Below, in pieces: positions 38,101 to 53,100 of a stretch of DNA of 64,000 nucleotides (its first letter is position 1; each line of letters starts with the position of its first letter). This stretch comes from Apostichopus japonicus. Lineage: Eukaryota; Echinodermata; Holothuroidea; Aspidochirotida; Stichopodidae. A program made the translations under genes and the position numbers. The notes under the pieces were generated by a model that searched no databases, was not told the origin of the DNA, and worked only from the letters and a program-made list of their open reading frames with translations. The stretch lies in NCBI RefSeq assembly GCF_037975245.1, contig NC_092566.1:3660001-3724000 (forward strand), read 5' to 3'.

Positions 38101-41100
38101 ATACTTACTATGTGGATCCAGCTTGGTGAGTGCAAGAATCCTATCAAAATTGGTAGGGGGTCAAAGGTCACATGAGGTCAATAGGTGTCAAAGTCTGAAA
38201 ACTTTTAAACATGATAACTCCAAAATTAAAATTACAATGAATCTGTGAATTCTCCAATGCCATGAGTTTCTTTTGGTGAACATAGTTATATCAAATTCAG
38301 TTCAGTTTAGTTTTGTGAAGGGGCTCTAATTTTAAGTCTCTAACAATTGCTACATTCATCCAGGAAATGCTGCTTCAAAGAGATGGTCTTTCTTTAAACA
38401 CACTCAAGTGGCTCTTATCAGTTTTCACCTGCTGAGCTTCAAGAAATCAAATTAGCTATTTAATTTGCTCTGTGAATTATACTAGATGACTTTTGCTTTG
38501 GCAGTAGGTTGTGAAAATATTTCAGTGTATAAATAATTCCATGTAACTCTCATTCCTTAATAATAATTATGAAAGGGATGGTTGGTGGCTTAACTGATTT
38601 ACTAGCTCAATATTGGTAAAAGAAAATGTTATTTTATTCATACATCTATGTGTCTCTATTTCACAAACGTAGAGTGTTCTTTCTGGATATTGAAACATTT
38701 TGATATAAGATTGGTGTACTGTAAAATCCATACCAGTGAATTAAAGACCAACTATGGAGGCAAATTTTTTTTTGTGGATTTTCCATTAAGTTAGGAGTTT
38801 ACATACCCATAATCAACATGTGTAAAAAATAATCTTCGAAAACCTACTATAACCCATCAAAAAACGACCACGAAAATGGACATTTTGGGTAGTCACGTGA
38901 CATGAACCTCTGGAATGTCTGAAAACAGAGATTGACCCAAAGGAGCCTCTGGTCTCCGTGTGACGTCATTGTTTGTATACCGCGGAAATCAAACGCTGAT
39001 ATAGGCACTGTTTGTACACAGATAGCGATTAATTGTACTGTTTTTGACTTCCAATTTCGAGCGTTTGAAAAGCTGTTAGCTTAAAACAAGAACACATGAA
39101 GGTTAACAACTAGTTTTAAGACAATTATAAGCAGAAATTTCAGTTAAATTGGTTATTTCATTAGCAAAATTTCCACTCAAATGGAAGCATCTTTTACATA
39201 GCGGAGCGTCAATAGGTCCGTACGGTACAATATACTGTAGAACATGCTGGCAAGCAGCTTGGCGATTCCGTAATACAATTTGATCGCAAGATACCGTAAA
39301 CTGAACAGAAGAATAGACCTAAAAGATGCCTCATGCGTGATATGTGACGGGAAAATGACTTACGTTACTGTCAACAAATTACCAAAAAGACACTAACCAT
39401 AATCGAACAACTACGAGAAGACGCTGACCCGAATCGACCAGGGTAGCATATACATGACTAAGCTTCAGCTGAACATAGTACTTACTCGTTTTAATATCCA
39501 AAAGTACAAACACAGAAAAAGTATCCTTTCAATAAACAAAATTTAGCAGTGAATATCCAAATCCACGTTTCTCGTTCAATCCTGGGCGAAATACTACCGT
39601 GACTCTGTGTAATTCCATAGAGTTAGGTCTAGTTGAAACAGGCCTTGACCAGTTACATCCCACAATCACAAGACAGTCACTAACGAAATAAAACGTCCGA
39701 TCGCTACATAGAACCGTTTTTATTCAACTCCTTGGACCATGCAGATGCTGGAATAAACATAACGGACAATATAACACAATGTATCACGAACTCACGATAC
39801 TGGAATGCAACAAAGGAAATAGATAAATGCGATGAAATCCTATAGCATGGCTATTTACACATGCTGTGAGCCATACATGTACTAACAATGCTACCCTATA
39901 AGCACGGTATATACACGGTCATCTCTTACGGTAAATATTATACTGTCAATTGCGTGATATAATGTTACATGTAAGGACGTCCAGAGCTTGTTTACGGTCA
40001 ATTTCACATTAGCTATGTCCGGCCATGGTCCGACACAGCTATCGACAGAATATAACTTTCGCAGAATGAGACATTTGCAGCTTACACAGAGGCATGGTCA
40101 TGCATGTGGACTCATGGGCATGAGATACTCCGGGTGCTGACAAATCTTTCCGCGTGGATCTCAAAAATTGATTCAAAGTCTGCGGCGTTTTACGTCGCTT
40201 CTTTTACTCGGAAATCTAAAAAAGCTGATGCTTTTGTTGGATGAGGTATAACTGCAACCTCCAACAACACAGAATTGTGGCATTTCGGGGGAAAAGGAGT
40301 AATATCGTTGATGTTTTTGGCAGCTCAAGTATACAACTTTACACACTAAAAGTATCGTTGTGAGTGAGGTATACAAACAGTGACGTCACATGGTCACCTG
40401 ATGTCTTTGGAATGTTTCAGGAATGTCTGAAACAGGTTTCATAAAAAGCTGACTTTTCTTCCCATTTTTCACGTATTTAACGTCCGAAATTGGTAAAGTT
40501 AATTACAGCAATGTAATTGGAGTGAGTTAAGGATTACATACATGCAAAATGGTGGGATTTTATGTTCATCGAAAAGTCTCCATAGTTGGTCTTTAAACGG
40601 TTGATAGAAATCTCTGTTCTTATCTGGTTCTCGTTTAATCCTTGGACAAATTTAACTCACTTGCCGCACATTAGTCAGATAGTTATGTGGAATTGTATAG
40701 CAAGGAATCACAAAACCAACTGGCTTTCTGATTTTCTTGACATTTGGTCAAAAAAGGTGCTTCAAGGAAGGATATTGTCAGTGTATATTTAATCATGGTA
40801 TCTGGTATTTAAGAAAATGCCAACATATTTCCTTTCCAAGAATACAGCGTTAACTCAAATCACACATTACTTCCCCCAAGTGAATTTCAACAGATCTCTC
40901 TGTCTTCTTTTAAATTGTGGGTTTTCCTAAAGGCACAGCTGAAAACTGTCAAAAGGAGCAGATGTTTGGATTGGGTAGGGAAATCCCTGCTTTGCTCTGA
41001 GAGAATAACTAGAGCACTGTCATGTTACTTTGAAAGACTTCAGTTTACAACGTGGAAGGCCCTAAGGGCTTTAATTCTTAAAGTCATTTTCACTTCTATT

Positions 41101-44100
41101 GTGTAATATAATTGTATTTGGATGACTTTATATCTCAAAACATTTTCCTAACCCCTCCTTGAGTATTGCATTCCGCCTGAGTTTTATATTAAAGCAGCTG
41201 TTGGAATTGAGTTTGAATAAAAAATGGTTATCATGATATTCAACACATAAATCTTAATATATATATATAGATATATATTCTGAAGTTAAAGGTTACATGT
41301 GGATTTGATTGATATTAAACAGGAAATCTTATCTTGCCACACAAATGTTGAGCTTCCAATCAACTTCATAAATTAATCCATCACCCAATAAACATCAGTT
41401 CATGAAATAGTGGGCGACCATAGTTTGATCAATAATAATCTTACGTTGAGCACTATTTGGTAAGGTTTACAAAAATTGCTGCCCAAACGAAATAAGCTTC
41501 TTTAAATGATACTCCTCTCAGTGGAATCTTTAATGTAGACTCCTTTTGCTGTATTATGTCAATATTATTTCAAGCCAGGGGCAGTTCGAGGTGCCAAAGG
41601 TGCCTGCTTTTCCTACATGTAAGAGGATCTGGTGAAAATTTTCAAATCCAGTTTGTTAAAGCTTCTGCAATAAATTGTAGTTGTATGACCTAGTTATGAT
41701 TATAGCCTATCAACTTAGCTGCCTTCTGTGAAATAGTGCTCTTGGGAGATGTTTCAAAGTCTCAGTACTTGTTTGCCAAATTTAAACTTTGATCTTTGCA
41801 GCTTACTGGACTAAAAGCGCATTGAAAATGACACCGTTCTATGCAATTTTCATATCAATATTAATTATTTTTATAGAGTTATCTGTCGTTATAAATTTTG
41901 AGCTGAATAAAATTTGTCAGATTTTTTAACGAGTCTGTAGATTCTACAAACTTCAATAAAAATTGGCAATCGCCCGCCCAACAGATCATGCGCCAATCAA
42001 ATCTCTCTGTCTTGTTTACGACCATTAGGCCTCAAGGACTACTTTTACTTTCGTGGCTAGCCTGTCTTAGGTCCTTTCTCTTGAATGGTATCTTTTTCTC
42101 GGTCTTAACGATGTTCCTTACAAAATAATGTCATTTCCTTTCATTGAAATGAAGAAACGTGTTTTCAGACATTTCCTCTGTGGACAATACCAGTGTAGGA
42201 CTGCATTAAAATCTTGATCAGGCCACATGTGTAGACAATTTTTTTTACATTTGTGTAATGAACATGCTGACATGGGCAGTGGCAGTGACTTTACGGTAAA
42301 TCATTCGCGCCATTAGGGCAACAGAAAATACTTTCTTTCTTTTGATTGCGACAGCTTTTCTCCATTAAACCCACCTGGTCAGAGTTCATTTAGAATAAGA
42401 AACATTGAATCTACTCCAGAAGTTTGTCAGCAAACAGGTATTCAGACTTTAAACTATAAGTGATACTGTAAGCCTGTGCTAGAACTCAGATCAAAAGAGG
42501 GGGATGGCAATTACTTTTTGTTTAGGGCAAGTAAAAATTGTCTTGGATTTTCAGTGAAATGGCAGGGCACGAGGGTAATTTTACAGCTTTTCAAATGGGC
42601 ACCAAGCTAAGTTTCAAGAATTTGAATCGGCTCCAAAGCATTTGTTTCTAAAGTGAGAGAAAGCGATGAAAGAATCGACAGAAAAGGAGAAAGATTTATG
42701 ACATCTTTGGTAAAACCTTATCTCTGGAGCTTTATGTTCCCCCTCCCCCCCACCCCTGCTGAGATGCTTATAATGGCTGTTTTCTGGCACAAATAAATGG
42801 CTGAAGTTGTGTAGGATTTTTGAGACCTGATTAAGCTTGATAATCAAGATAATTATGGAAGCACCTATGGCAAACTTGAATATAAAATGGAGTCCAGTAG
42901 TTGCCGTTGGTCATGGATGATTTTGTACTGCGTTAGGGCAAGTGGCAGGGTGACCAAAGGCATTTTGCCATCGGTCTCGTTCGGTACAGTCGGTTAATTT
43001 GAGCCTGGTCTTGCAGGTCAGTCCTGTTTGCAGTGGATTGTTTAGTTGTAGGTGAACTATGCCATTTCTCAACTTAGGGAAATTGAAGGAGTGGGAATCC
43101 CATTTGACACAATGTGTATGAAGACTGCAGGGAAATGGCCTTTGACAACATCATCATAACCCCCCCCCACCAGAGTATTATAAATAAGTTTTGAAAAAAA
43201 AAATTATGCACTGAGAAAAAATCATTTGAAGTTTCACAGAGGAAATATATCCTTTGTTTAGGACCAAAGTTGAAAGGGCTAATAGTTGGAGAGAGTTTTG
43301 TATACATATTTTTTAATGTGGACATAAATATCAGCATGCGCTTGGATTCGTTTAACTTGCTACAAGCCTGTCATGTTTTCCTCGGATTTTCTCTAAATCC
43401 AGTGGAAGGAAAGATTCCCACCTCACTATGTGAAAAGTTTGCTGGTCGTAAATTAAAGTGAGACATGAACCACAGGTAAACTGCTGACATATTTAGTGTC
43501 CTTAACAGGGTATAACATCTGGCTTGGTGTGTAACACAATACCCTATGAAACAGACCTATAAGCACACCACTTCTACCTGTTATGTGGTTACTGTCACAA
43601 CTCCACAAATGTCTGATTTTTTAAATAGGCGTATTAATTATGTCACTACTAGATACAGAGGTTAGGACTCAACCTAAAACTAAAACCATGGTAAAGTAAC
43701 CATTTGCATCAAACTTCTGAATAGGTGTTTTGAAGTAAAAATGGTGTAATTAGCTTGAATTCTTCATGAGTACTGAAACTTTCATGTATGTTATTTATGA
43801 TTTGAAATGAGTACTGGGAAAATTGAAGGCTGTACTGTTGAAGACCATGGTTATAAAAGGTTTTCTACCAACTTTGACCTTTGTTAACCACGGGTTTCCT
43901 AGGATAATTGGAAAGGAAACTGGTAGTGTGGTAGCATGGGGCTATTGAAGGAATTTTGTACACATGAGATATGCTAAAAACTGAATTGTTCACAAGGAGG
44001 ATCAGTTTGTAATTTGATTCTCTCTTGACATTGACCTCCTTGCCTGTGGGGAAGGTAGAGTCCCCAGGTGAGATGTGTCTCAAGGTCAGCAAGGTCAACC

Positions 44101-47100
44101 GAGATAGATTATTGATAAGAATTTTAGGTCCATTAAAGTTTACCCACTTGGATGATGAGACTATGGGAGAGGAATGAATGAATCATCTGGAATGAATTAC
44201 AATGGATAAAGGTTAAGTAGTCTGGTTTGATTGAAGATACAAAGCATCGGCCATCTTTGATTGAGGATATGTAGACCTGTTAAAGCAGCATTTTGCGTTG
44301 GGTCACTTTTTTCCACCTTTTTAACATGTGCATCGATTGTTTTACATGTATCAATCATAAAACAGCAAACTAAGATACCATCCAAGTTTCACCCTGCCAA
44401 GAGCGTTAATTAGCAAGTAATTAACGATTTATATCGATAATGAGTAAAAGTGTCCTCGACAAAGTTTTCATATCTCCAAATCCACTAGTTTGAATTCCAC
44501 CAATCAGTGAATAGTATGTTTATTCATGAGCATTTTGCGTTTGGTCGCCGTTTTCTACTTTTTTGACATGTCCGTCGAGTTTTTTACATACATCAAATCA
44601 CAAAACAGCAAATTAAGATATTAGCCAAGTTTTTCCCTGCCAAAAACGTTAATTGGTGAGTATTCCACATACAAAATTAAATCGCATTCAGTTCCCAAAC
44701 CCACTAGTTTGAATTCAACCAATCAGAGATGCAGGTTTAGTTATGAGCCGTTGCTAAAAATAGATTCAAGACTTTGCGTTGGGAGTTGTTATGCAACTCC
44801 CTGGTACAACTGCCATATAGGCTGTACACAAATCAAGCGTGGTGTTATATTACGTATCTGTCAATGACGTTCGTAGTGTTTAAATATTCATATTATGGGC
44901 GAGGTTTATTGGGTTCCCAACGGAAAATATCTTGGAGAACAACAAAGTTGAAAGTTGCAATTTTTTCGACTTTTATGCCACCATTTGAAGTAAAATATAA
45001 ATAGATAAGCTAGTTATGTATGTCGTTATGGCATAGTGGAGTCAGTGAGGTTGAGAAATATCATAGTCGAGGACGCAAAATGCTGCTTTAAGATAGGTAC
45101 AGCGGTCTTCTTTGATTATGAATATTTAGCAATGTCAAGTTACAGACAGTACATGGCCACATGTATGTATTTGTATGTATGTATTTTAGATCCTCCTGCA
45201 AGCAGGAACTCGCGGAGAAGCCTCATTGGCTTATCAAAGCCGCAAGCTGACCGAAGTCATGATTATGAATCGTCAATTTTCAACAACTTTGTAACTGGAC
45301 GACATACATTAATCTTGGAGTGACTTTAACTAACACTGAGCTTACACTCCACGTTTGAAGATATGTTTGAAGATATGTAGCCCTTTTAAGTTAGGTACAG
45401 TTGGTTGAGAATATTTAGTGCTATGAAGTTGCAATTGTACATAGCCATGTTTAAAGATACGTCGCCCGGCTGTTAAGTTAGGTACAGCGGTCTTGGTCGA
45501 TTGAGGATATGTAGCTCCGCTGTTGATTAGGTACAGTAGTCTTGTGCAATTTAGGATATGTTAACCGCTGTTAAGTTAGGTACAGTGGTCTTGTTCCATT
45601 GAAGATATGTAGTTAAGTTAGGTACAGTGGTCTTGTTCAATTGAGAAAATTAAGTGCTGTCAAGTTACATAGTTTAAGTAAACCATGTTTGAGGATACCT
45701 ACCCCTTTTAAGTTAGATGCAGTGGTCTTGTCTAGTTGAGACTATTTAGCGCTGTTAAAAACATTGTAAAAATATGTTCATTACTCCCAGAAGACGCTTG
45801 CACCATAAATATATGATAAGTCAGTTACCAATGGTCCAAACCTAACATATGCCAAGTATTAATTACTCTTATCTTATCGGCAAATACTATTGAGCCGCTC
45901 CCCTAAGCTTATGCAGTGACTGATTTGTGGTGTAAATTCAGGGAAATGCCTATGGGACTTTAGCTATCATGTAGCATTTTTGTTCCAGCACTTCCATTGT
46001 TTTAGATAGTGACTAAAATTGTGGTATTCTTGACCTGCATATATGTAGCACTGTAGTTTACATAACGTAGCTTTGTTTAAGGAGGATAAGTATGTTACGA
46101 TAACTCATTATATTATTTGAATTCCGTTTAGCCTTGGATTTGGCTTTGGTTTTGGCTGCTGTCCACTATTGTCACAAGTAGTCTGTAAACCAATAAAGAC
46201 TTAATCATTGTGACATGTTCTGTATATACAGTTCACAATCTATTTGTTGAAAGTACACTGTACTAGAAACGAACTTATAGTCTGCAAAATCCTAATATGT
46301 GGCTATGCCAGTAACCCATGTACTGAGGCCATGAATTGTTTAACAATAACATTCATCAACACTTAATCCCTTTGTAGATTTAAAGCCCTCGTAAAGATGT
46401 ACACAATCATGGAGATTTAGTGTTTATATGTATGCTGTATTGGCCCCAAATATGCTAGATATTCAAATATGGTCACCTTTGCCAAAATTCTTAAACTGAT
46501 TTTTGCGGAAAGTTTTCTCACTGGGACATTCATGCAATCATCTTGTGTGTTTCTTAAAAATGTCAGAGAACAATTTGGAGAGTAAAGACCTCCAGGAAAG
46601 TACTTTTTGAAAACTTCTAGCAATTATAGCTTGCTTTATGATTTGGGGTCTATACTGACTACCTTTAAATCTTGTGTGGCAGTTTTGAATGAATTTGAAT
46701 CTTGTCTCATGTTAAGTACTATGGTTCCTGCAGGCAGAAACTGCTATGTACATCTTTGCACAAGCTTGTACAGCGAGATACTGGTCCATGCGTTTGTGAC
46801 ATCAAAGCTTGATTTTCTAAATTCACTTTTATTCGGCCTTCCTGATTCGACCATCCAGAAACTCCAAAAGATCCAAAACACCGCTGCCCGTATTGTGAAA
46901 AGGAAAGGAAGAAAATGCCAAACCATCCCACTTCTGAAGGAACTTCATTGGCTCCCTATCAGCTACAGAATCCAGTATAAAATACTTTTTCTCACCTTCT
47001 GTGCTCATCATCTTGAACGGCCTGTGTACCTGTCACAACTTCTCTTGCCATTAACTCCAAATCGCACAATTCGTTCCTCAAACAAACTGTATTTAACTGT

Positions 47101-50100
47101 TCCAAAACCAAGATTGAAGAACTATGGTTACAGAAGCTTCCAATACTCTGGGTCTTATCTCTGGAACAAGTTACCAGATCACAGTCGAACATGCTATACA
47201 CTTTCTACTTTCAAAAGTCTACTTAAGACCCATTTTTTCATTTGTTCTTTTGTAAATTAATTTACTTTCTTTGTAAAGCGCTTTGAGCAGTGACTTTTGT
47301 TTACTGATTTGGCGCTATATAAGTCTCATTTATTATTATTATTATTTGGCCATTTTGCATAGCATATTGTCATTCGAACATGGATAAATGATTCCTTGAC
47401 AAGCTGCTATCTGAGTGTCCAAACACAGTGTAACATATAAATTTCTCTATGTACTATCATCAAATGTGAAAGATCTGCATATATATTACACAGTAGTAAA
47501 ATATATATGACCATGTACCTTGTACTGTAGAAACTGCTACACAAGCTGTACTATACACAGTGCTGAGTCAATGTAAGCTACTGAGGCACCATGTACAGTA
47601 CATAGTATGGTACTGTTCAAATTAGTCAATGGGAATACCCTTTAGTACATGTATGTCATGTGACCCATCTGAATCACTTTGTTTACCCTGTGTATATGAT
47701 GCCATTACCATGACTACTGAGGCTTGAACATGAAGCAAGCAGGGGTTTCCAATCCATAGATGTCAGTTACTACTGCATAATAATTGTGACTTCAATTAAT
47801 GGTGGAGTCTAATTGTCATTGATAGCTCATGTCAAGTCATGGACCTGGAGTCACTTTGGTTATCTCCATGGGGAGACACCTGAAGGCAACTTTTCCCCGA
47901 GTCTATTTACATTTGATCTTTAGTTAGTGTGAAGTGTGGCTTGTTAAAACAATACCATCATTAATTGACTTTGATTACAAGGCAGAGCAAACCCGGTGCG
48001 TAGCCAGGAATTTGCCAAGGGAGGGGCGAAACTGTAGATTCAGCATTGCAAACTATCTAAGCGTAGCGCCACCATGGTTGGCCCGAAGCCTACAAGAAAA
48101 TTTTGGATGAAAATGCCTCCCAGATCGCTGGAAATGGCACTTCCCAGGCCTCGTAAGTTGCATCTTACTAGCAATATCATAAAAGCATTAAAAAAACATT
48201 AACAAAAATATGCTCAAGGGGGGGGGAGGGGCGGCTGCCCCCTTCGCCCCCCTTGGCTACGCGCCTGGAGCAGACATGAATGAAAAAATGTCTCCTTTCA
48301 ATAGTGTTCTCAATCCTTGCAATTTCTTGTTTTGGATGTTAATACAAATTCCATTACATATATGTGTATGTGTCAAAGGCATATATATTTACTTTGACTC
48401 TTACTAACCTGTCTCCTCACAACCTCAGCACTATGACTCTATAATTGCCTAGAGTGAATTTGGTAAACTTTTGAACACTTTACCCCCTCTTCGTTTGGAG
48501 GAGACACGTAAGCTCGTCACTCGTAAATATCCTTGTAACCCGGTAAGATTTGGAATATTTTGGAATATTGATCAATCCTCCATAAATATACACCCTCAGT
48601 TTTCTGCATGTCTTTTTTTATTTAACAGGGGGGTCATGTCCGTGCACCTACAAGCGAATCCCCGTTTTGGATCAGGGAGCTTAGATTTCATCATGGATGA
48701 TGTCTCATGTAACGGAAATGAGGAGAGCCTCGGAGAATGCCAACATCAGTGGGGCTCCCACAATTGTGACCGGGCGACAGAAACTGTCGGCGTGACTTGC
48801 CTGATAGACGTTGTTGACGAAGGTAATTATCACATCAAAACTAAAACACTGTGTGGGAGACATTGGCAAGGGAGGGGTACTTGGTTGCTCCCAATCCCTT
48901 CCCTTCTATCAAGTTTTGTATTGTTTATGCTATACTTAAGGGGAAAGGATGAAGAAACTTTATCCGTCCATCATTTCTTATAATCAGCAATGGTGTATAA
49001 CAATGTGAGACAAGTGTAATGCTAAAAGGAAACTTTGAGATACTGGGCACCCTCAAGACTTCATAGTTTTAACCCGCCCCCCCTGTTTCCCTCCCCTTCC
49101 TCCTCCTCCTTCTTTCTTTCGTCCTTCCCAGACCAAACACACTTCACCACAGTCTCGCACCTTCACAAAATAAGTGGCTACCCCGCTGCCTTTAGATATG
49201 AAAGGTATATTTTTGTGTTTTTTGTGTATATTTGCATTGATATCACATTTATGACAATTAAACACAGTTTATGTGTATGTTTTTCGTTTTGATATATTTC
49301 ATCAGACCACCTTTGAAGTTCAGTGTGTTCCACCAGTGTAACACTGACATTTAAAATACAACATTTATGGTTTTAGATACATCCTGGTTGAAATTTGGTT
49401 CTCATGACTCGACCAGTTAATATTGACAGGAGGGGAAATTATTTGCCCTTGGGACAACTTGCCAAAATCTTGGAAATGTTTTGGCAGGAAGTAAAGATTA
49501 ACAGGTTGAAATGTCTGTTTAAAGGAGTTTAAATGTCATGTTTCAGAACTGGAGTGAAAGAAGTCACAGTAGTAAATGAAATAATAACTTTGACACATCC
49601 TCACCCAGTAGCCTACAATGGCATGTTCGCGATCAGAACATCAGTCCTACTGAACCGGAAGGGGTAGTCAGTAAATGTATTGTATTAATCTGTAGGTGTT
49701 CAGAATGAATTGATCGTCGGGTGCATTTTTGGAATCACCCATTGAAAGGCTGTTATAGTTGATCTCTGATCGTAAATTTCTGAACATCTGTAGGATCCAC
49801 TACTCAACAAAAGTTGTTCCAACCGGTGGTCAAGATTCATTCATTACATTAGAATGTGAAGATGAAATTCATTATGATTGAATAATAGGAAATTTTCTTT
49901 CGAACGATGAAGACAAAAATTCGCAACTTATCGAAATTTGGGAAAAACTTTTCATAAAAAGGCAACCCAAGATAATAAGCTGCTTTAAGATCCCATGGGT
50001 ACATTTGAAGATACATTGATTTCCTGGTTCACACTGAACAGCTGTTATTCAATTGATGGGTTCCTAAGCCTTCCAGCCAAGCTAGAACTTATGTCTGCAT

Positions 50101-53100
50101 TACTCAATGCTAGTAAAAGCATATGCAGTATAATTGAAAAATGAGGACAAAAAAAAAAAAAAAAAAAAAAATAATAATAATAAAAAATAAAATAAAAAAT
50201 ATATATAAAGACCAAACTTTTCCCACTCAACAAGGATGCTATGATAAAATGGAATATATACCTTTTGTGAAAATGTTAAAAACTGGAATGTAAATATAAT
50301 GTGAAAACCACAGTAAGATTAAAAAAAAAAAAAAAAATATGAGAAAAGGAAACAGACGATGCCAGGAAAAAGTTGGATCCTGTCAAAGAATCGTAATCTC
50401 AAGAAGGGTGGACCATAGATGAATGTTTTACTTTGTTTGTGGATGTACCATAACAAGTGCAAGGATCCTGTTGGTCATGGTGTTAGGTCACAGTTCAGCA
50501 GAGGTTAAACATGTGAAATCTCAAGAAGGCAAGCCATTGATTGATTCCAAAGTTTGTCTGTAGATGTCCCATATTGAGCAGATGGAGCTGTTGCTTTTTG
50601 TTGGAGGTCAAAGGCCATGTTAAGTCATATGTGGTTTAACTGTGAAAATCTGTAAACATGATATCTTAAGAAGAAAAGCTTGGATGGGTTGTAAACTTTG
50701 TATGTAGATACCCCATAGTGAGTTGATTAAGCCTTTTGTTTTTGTGGGAGGTCAAAAGTCATGTAGTCAGGGATTTGCATAGTCCTTGTTGCCAGGGGGA
50801 TATGTAAATAAGGGGTGCACCACTTTATCACTGCACCACCTATCACTTCCTGTTCCTCCCAATGTTTCCATTCTACATACCCACATTTTCAAGGGAAATT
50901 TCCTAATTCAGTTGCTTTATAGTTCCACAAAGTAGTTTTTCAGACAACAGTGCATTTTAATGGTGAACATTTGAAAATGTTTAAAGTCTGAAATCCAAGA
51001 TGTAAATGATAGGATGACTTGCAGTCACCATTCTGCCCCCATATGCTTGATCCATAACCCGGTAGGGACTCAAACCAAAAAATGGGGGTAAATTTTGTCA
51101 TAACACATGGTTCCAAGTTCATAGTTACATTTTCTAAGAAAGGCCTTTAAATAGTATAAGTTGTTATTCAATGCTGTTTGGGGAACAAAATAAGAGAACA
51201 GAGGAAATGTAAAAATAATCTTTTTAGAACCTGCAGGAATTCTCCCTAGTTGTTTTCAATTATCTTTCTCTTCAGATTTACTGTTAAAGTTTTGTATTTG
51301 TTGGTGTAACCCCTGACCTTACATCCTGGGTTTGTGCAAGTTTATATTATCCCAGGTATTGTGTGTCTGAGAGTAATCCAGTCAAGTATTTTCATGTACT
51401 TTAAAACTGACCTTTCTATCTGTTTTGGCAAAGCATTTTTCTCCTTTTATCTTCATGCCCAACAGCATGAGTGGGAGGGAAGGGGGGGGGGGAATTTTTG
51501 AACGTTCTGTGAACTGTTTCAAAACTGCGTACAGGGTTACACAGCATGACATAAATTACATCTTGCTGTGCATTTTTGTAGTAAATTCTTTATATTGATG
51601 GATATACTTCCACTGGGAAAAAAAAAGAGGAAAAATATGATTCATTAGTTGATCATCTCCAACCACGTCTGTAGCTGTATGTATGAAGGGCTGTAGACAC
51701 AATGGAAATACTATGTGGTGTTGTGAATGTACCATGTCTTACCTGTCTCTTCACTACAACTGCACATCAGGTTTTGAGTTTTATCAAATTCAAATTTTTT
51801 CTCAAAATTAATTTGTATACTTCTTACAATTTAAAAAATATCATTGATTTAAAGAAATGGTCCCTCTTTCATATTAAACTGAAAGATTTAAACTTAAATA
51901 GAACGCTAAACAAACAGACAAACAGACACAAAAAGTAAACATGCAACGAAACATGGAACGATTGATTTATGAAATTCAAAGACTGTTTTTCTGAAAATTA
52001 ATTTTGATCCTCCTGACAATTGTGGATCCTCCTGACAACACAGCATTATCATTGATTCAAAAAAAAGTTCCCTCTTCAATTTAGACTGAAAGATTAGAAA
52101 ACAACACAAAACAAACAGGCAGACAAAAAGTAAACAATGAAACATGGAACGGTTGATTTATGAAAATTCAAAGACTGCTTTGCTCAAAATTAATTCTTAC
52201 TTTTGTTACAATTTAAAAATTATCATTGATTTAAAGAAATGTTCCTTCTTTCAGTCTACTGCATCATGGGTGTAAAAGATCTGATTGCTTCACATTTTGT
52301 TGGATTACACATATATATCCCATGCAAATGTAAATTTCAGATTCAGCACACAGCATTCTCAATACCTGGGGGACAAACTGTAACTGTGGTTTGATTGTCA
52401 GAGATTACCAAATTAAGCTGTTCTGGTCGTTGGGCAGATTACTATATAGTTTCATTTCATTTCATTTATTGAAACCAGTATAAATATAGCATATTTATAA
52501 AAAGGAGTACACATGTCAAACTAAAAACAAATAAATATGAAAACCATGATAGATAAGATGTTCATATGATTGCACATCAAGAAAGCGTTAAAACTATGTA
52601 CATTACTAGAACTAGGTGAAACAATTACAGAATATGAAAACCGTGATAGATAAGATGTTCAAAAGATTGCACATCAAGAAAGCGTTAAAACTATGTACAT
52701 TACTAGAACTAGGTGAAACAATTAAAGAATATGAAAACCGTGATAGATAAGATGTTCAAAAGATTGCACATCAAGAAAGCGTTAAAACTATGTACATTAC
52801 TAGAACTAGGTGAAACAATTAAAGAATATGAAAACCGTGATAGATAAGATGTTCAAAAGATTGCACATCAAGAAAGCGTTAAAACTATGTACATTACTAG
52901 AACTAGGTGAAACAATTAAAGAATATGAAAACCGTGATAGATAAGATATTCAAAAGATTGCACAACAAGAAAGCGTTAAAACTATGTACATTACTAGAAC
53001 TAGGTCAAACAATTAAAGAATATGAAAACCATGATAGATAAGATGTTCAAAAGATTGCACATCAAGAAAGCGTTAAAACTATGTACATTACTAGAACTAG

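Larger units (their letters stand above)
37156..48628. other. Mosaic gene intron 4 (11.5 kb)
   Basis: This intron splits the SRCR domain. It holds the TTAA-flanked element (38741-40596), tandem repeats (44288-44780, 45090-45760), a retrotransposon fragment (46735-47345) and a miniature element (47993-48267). No other exon of the gene recognised. 40597-44287 contains nothing I can name beyond a C-rich run at about 43160. Confidence 0.6.
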
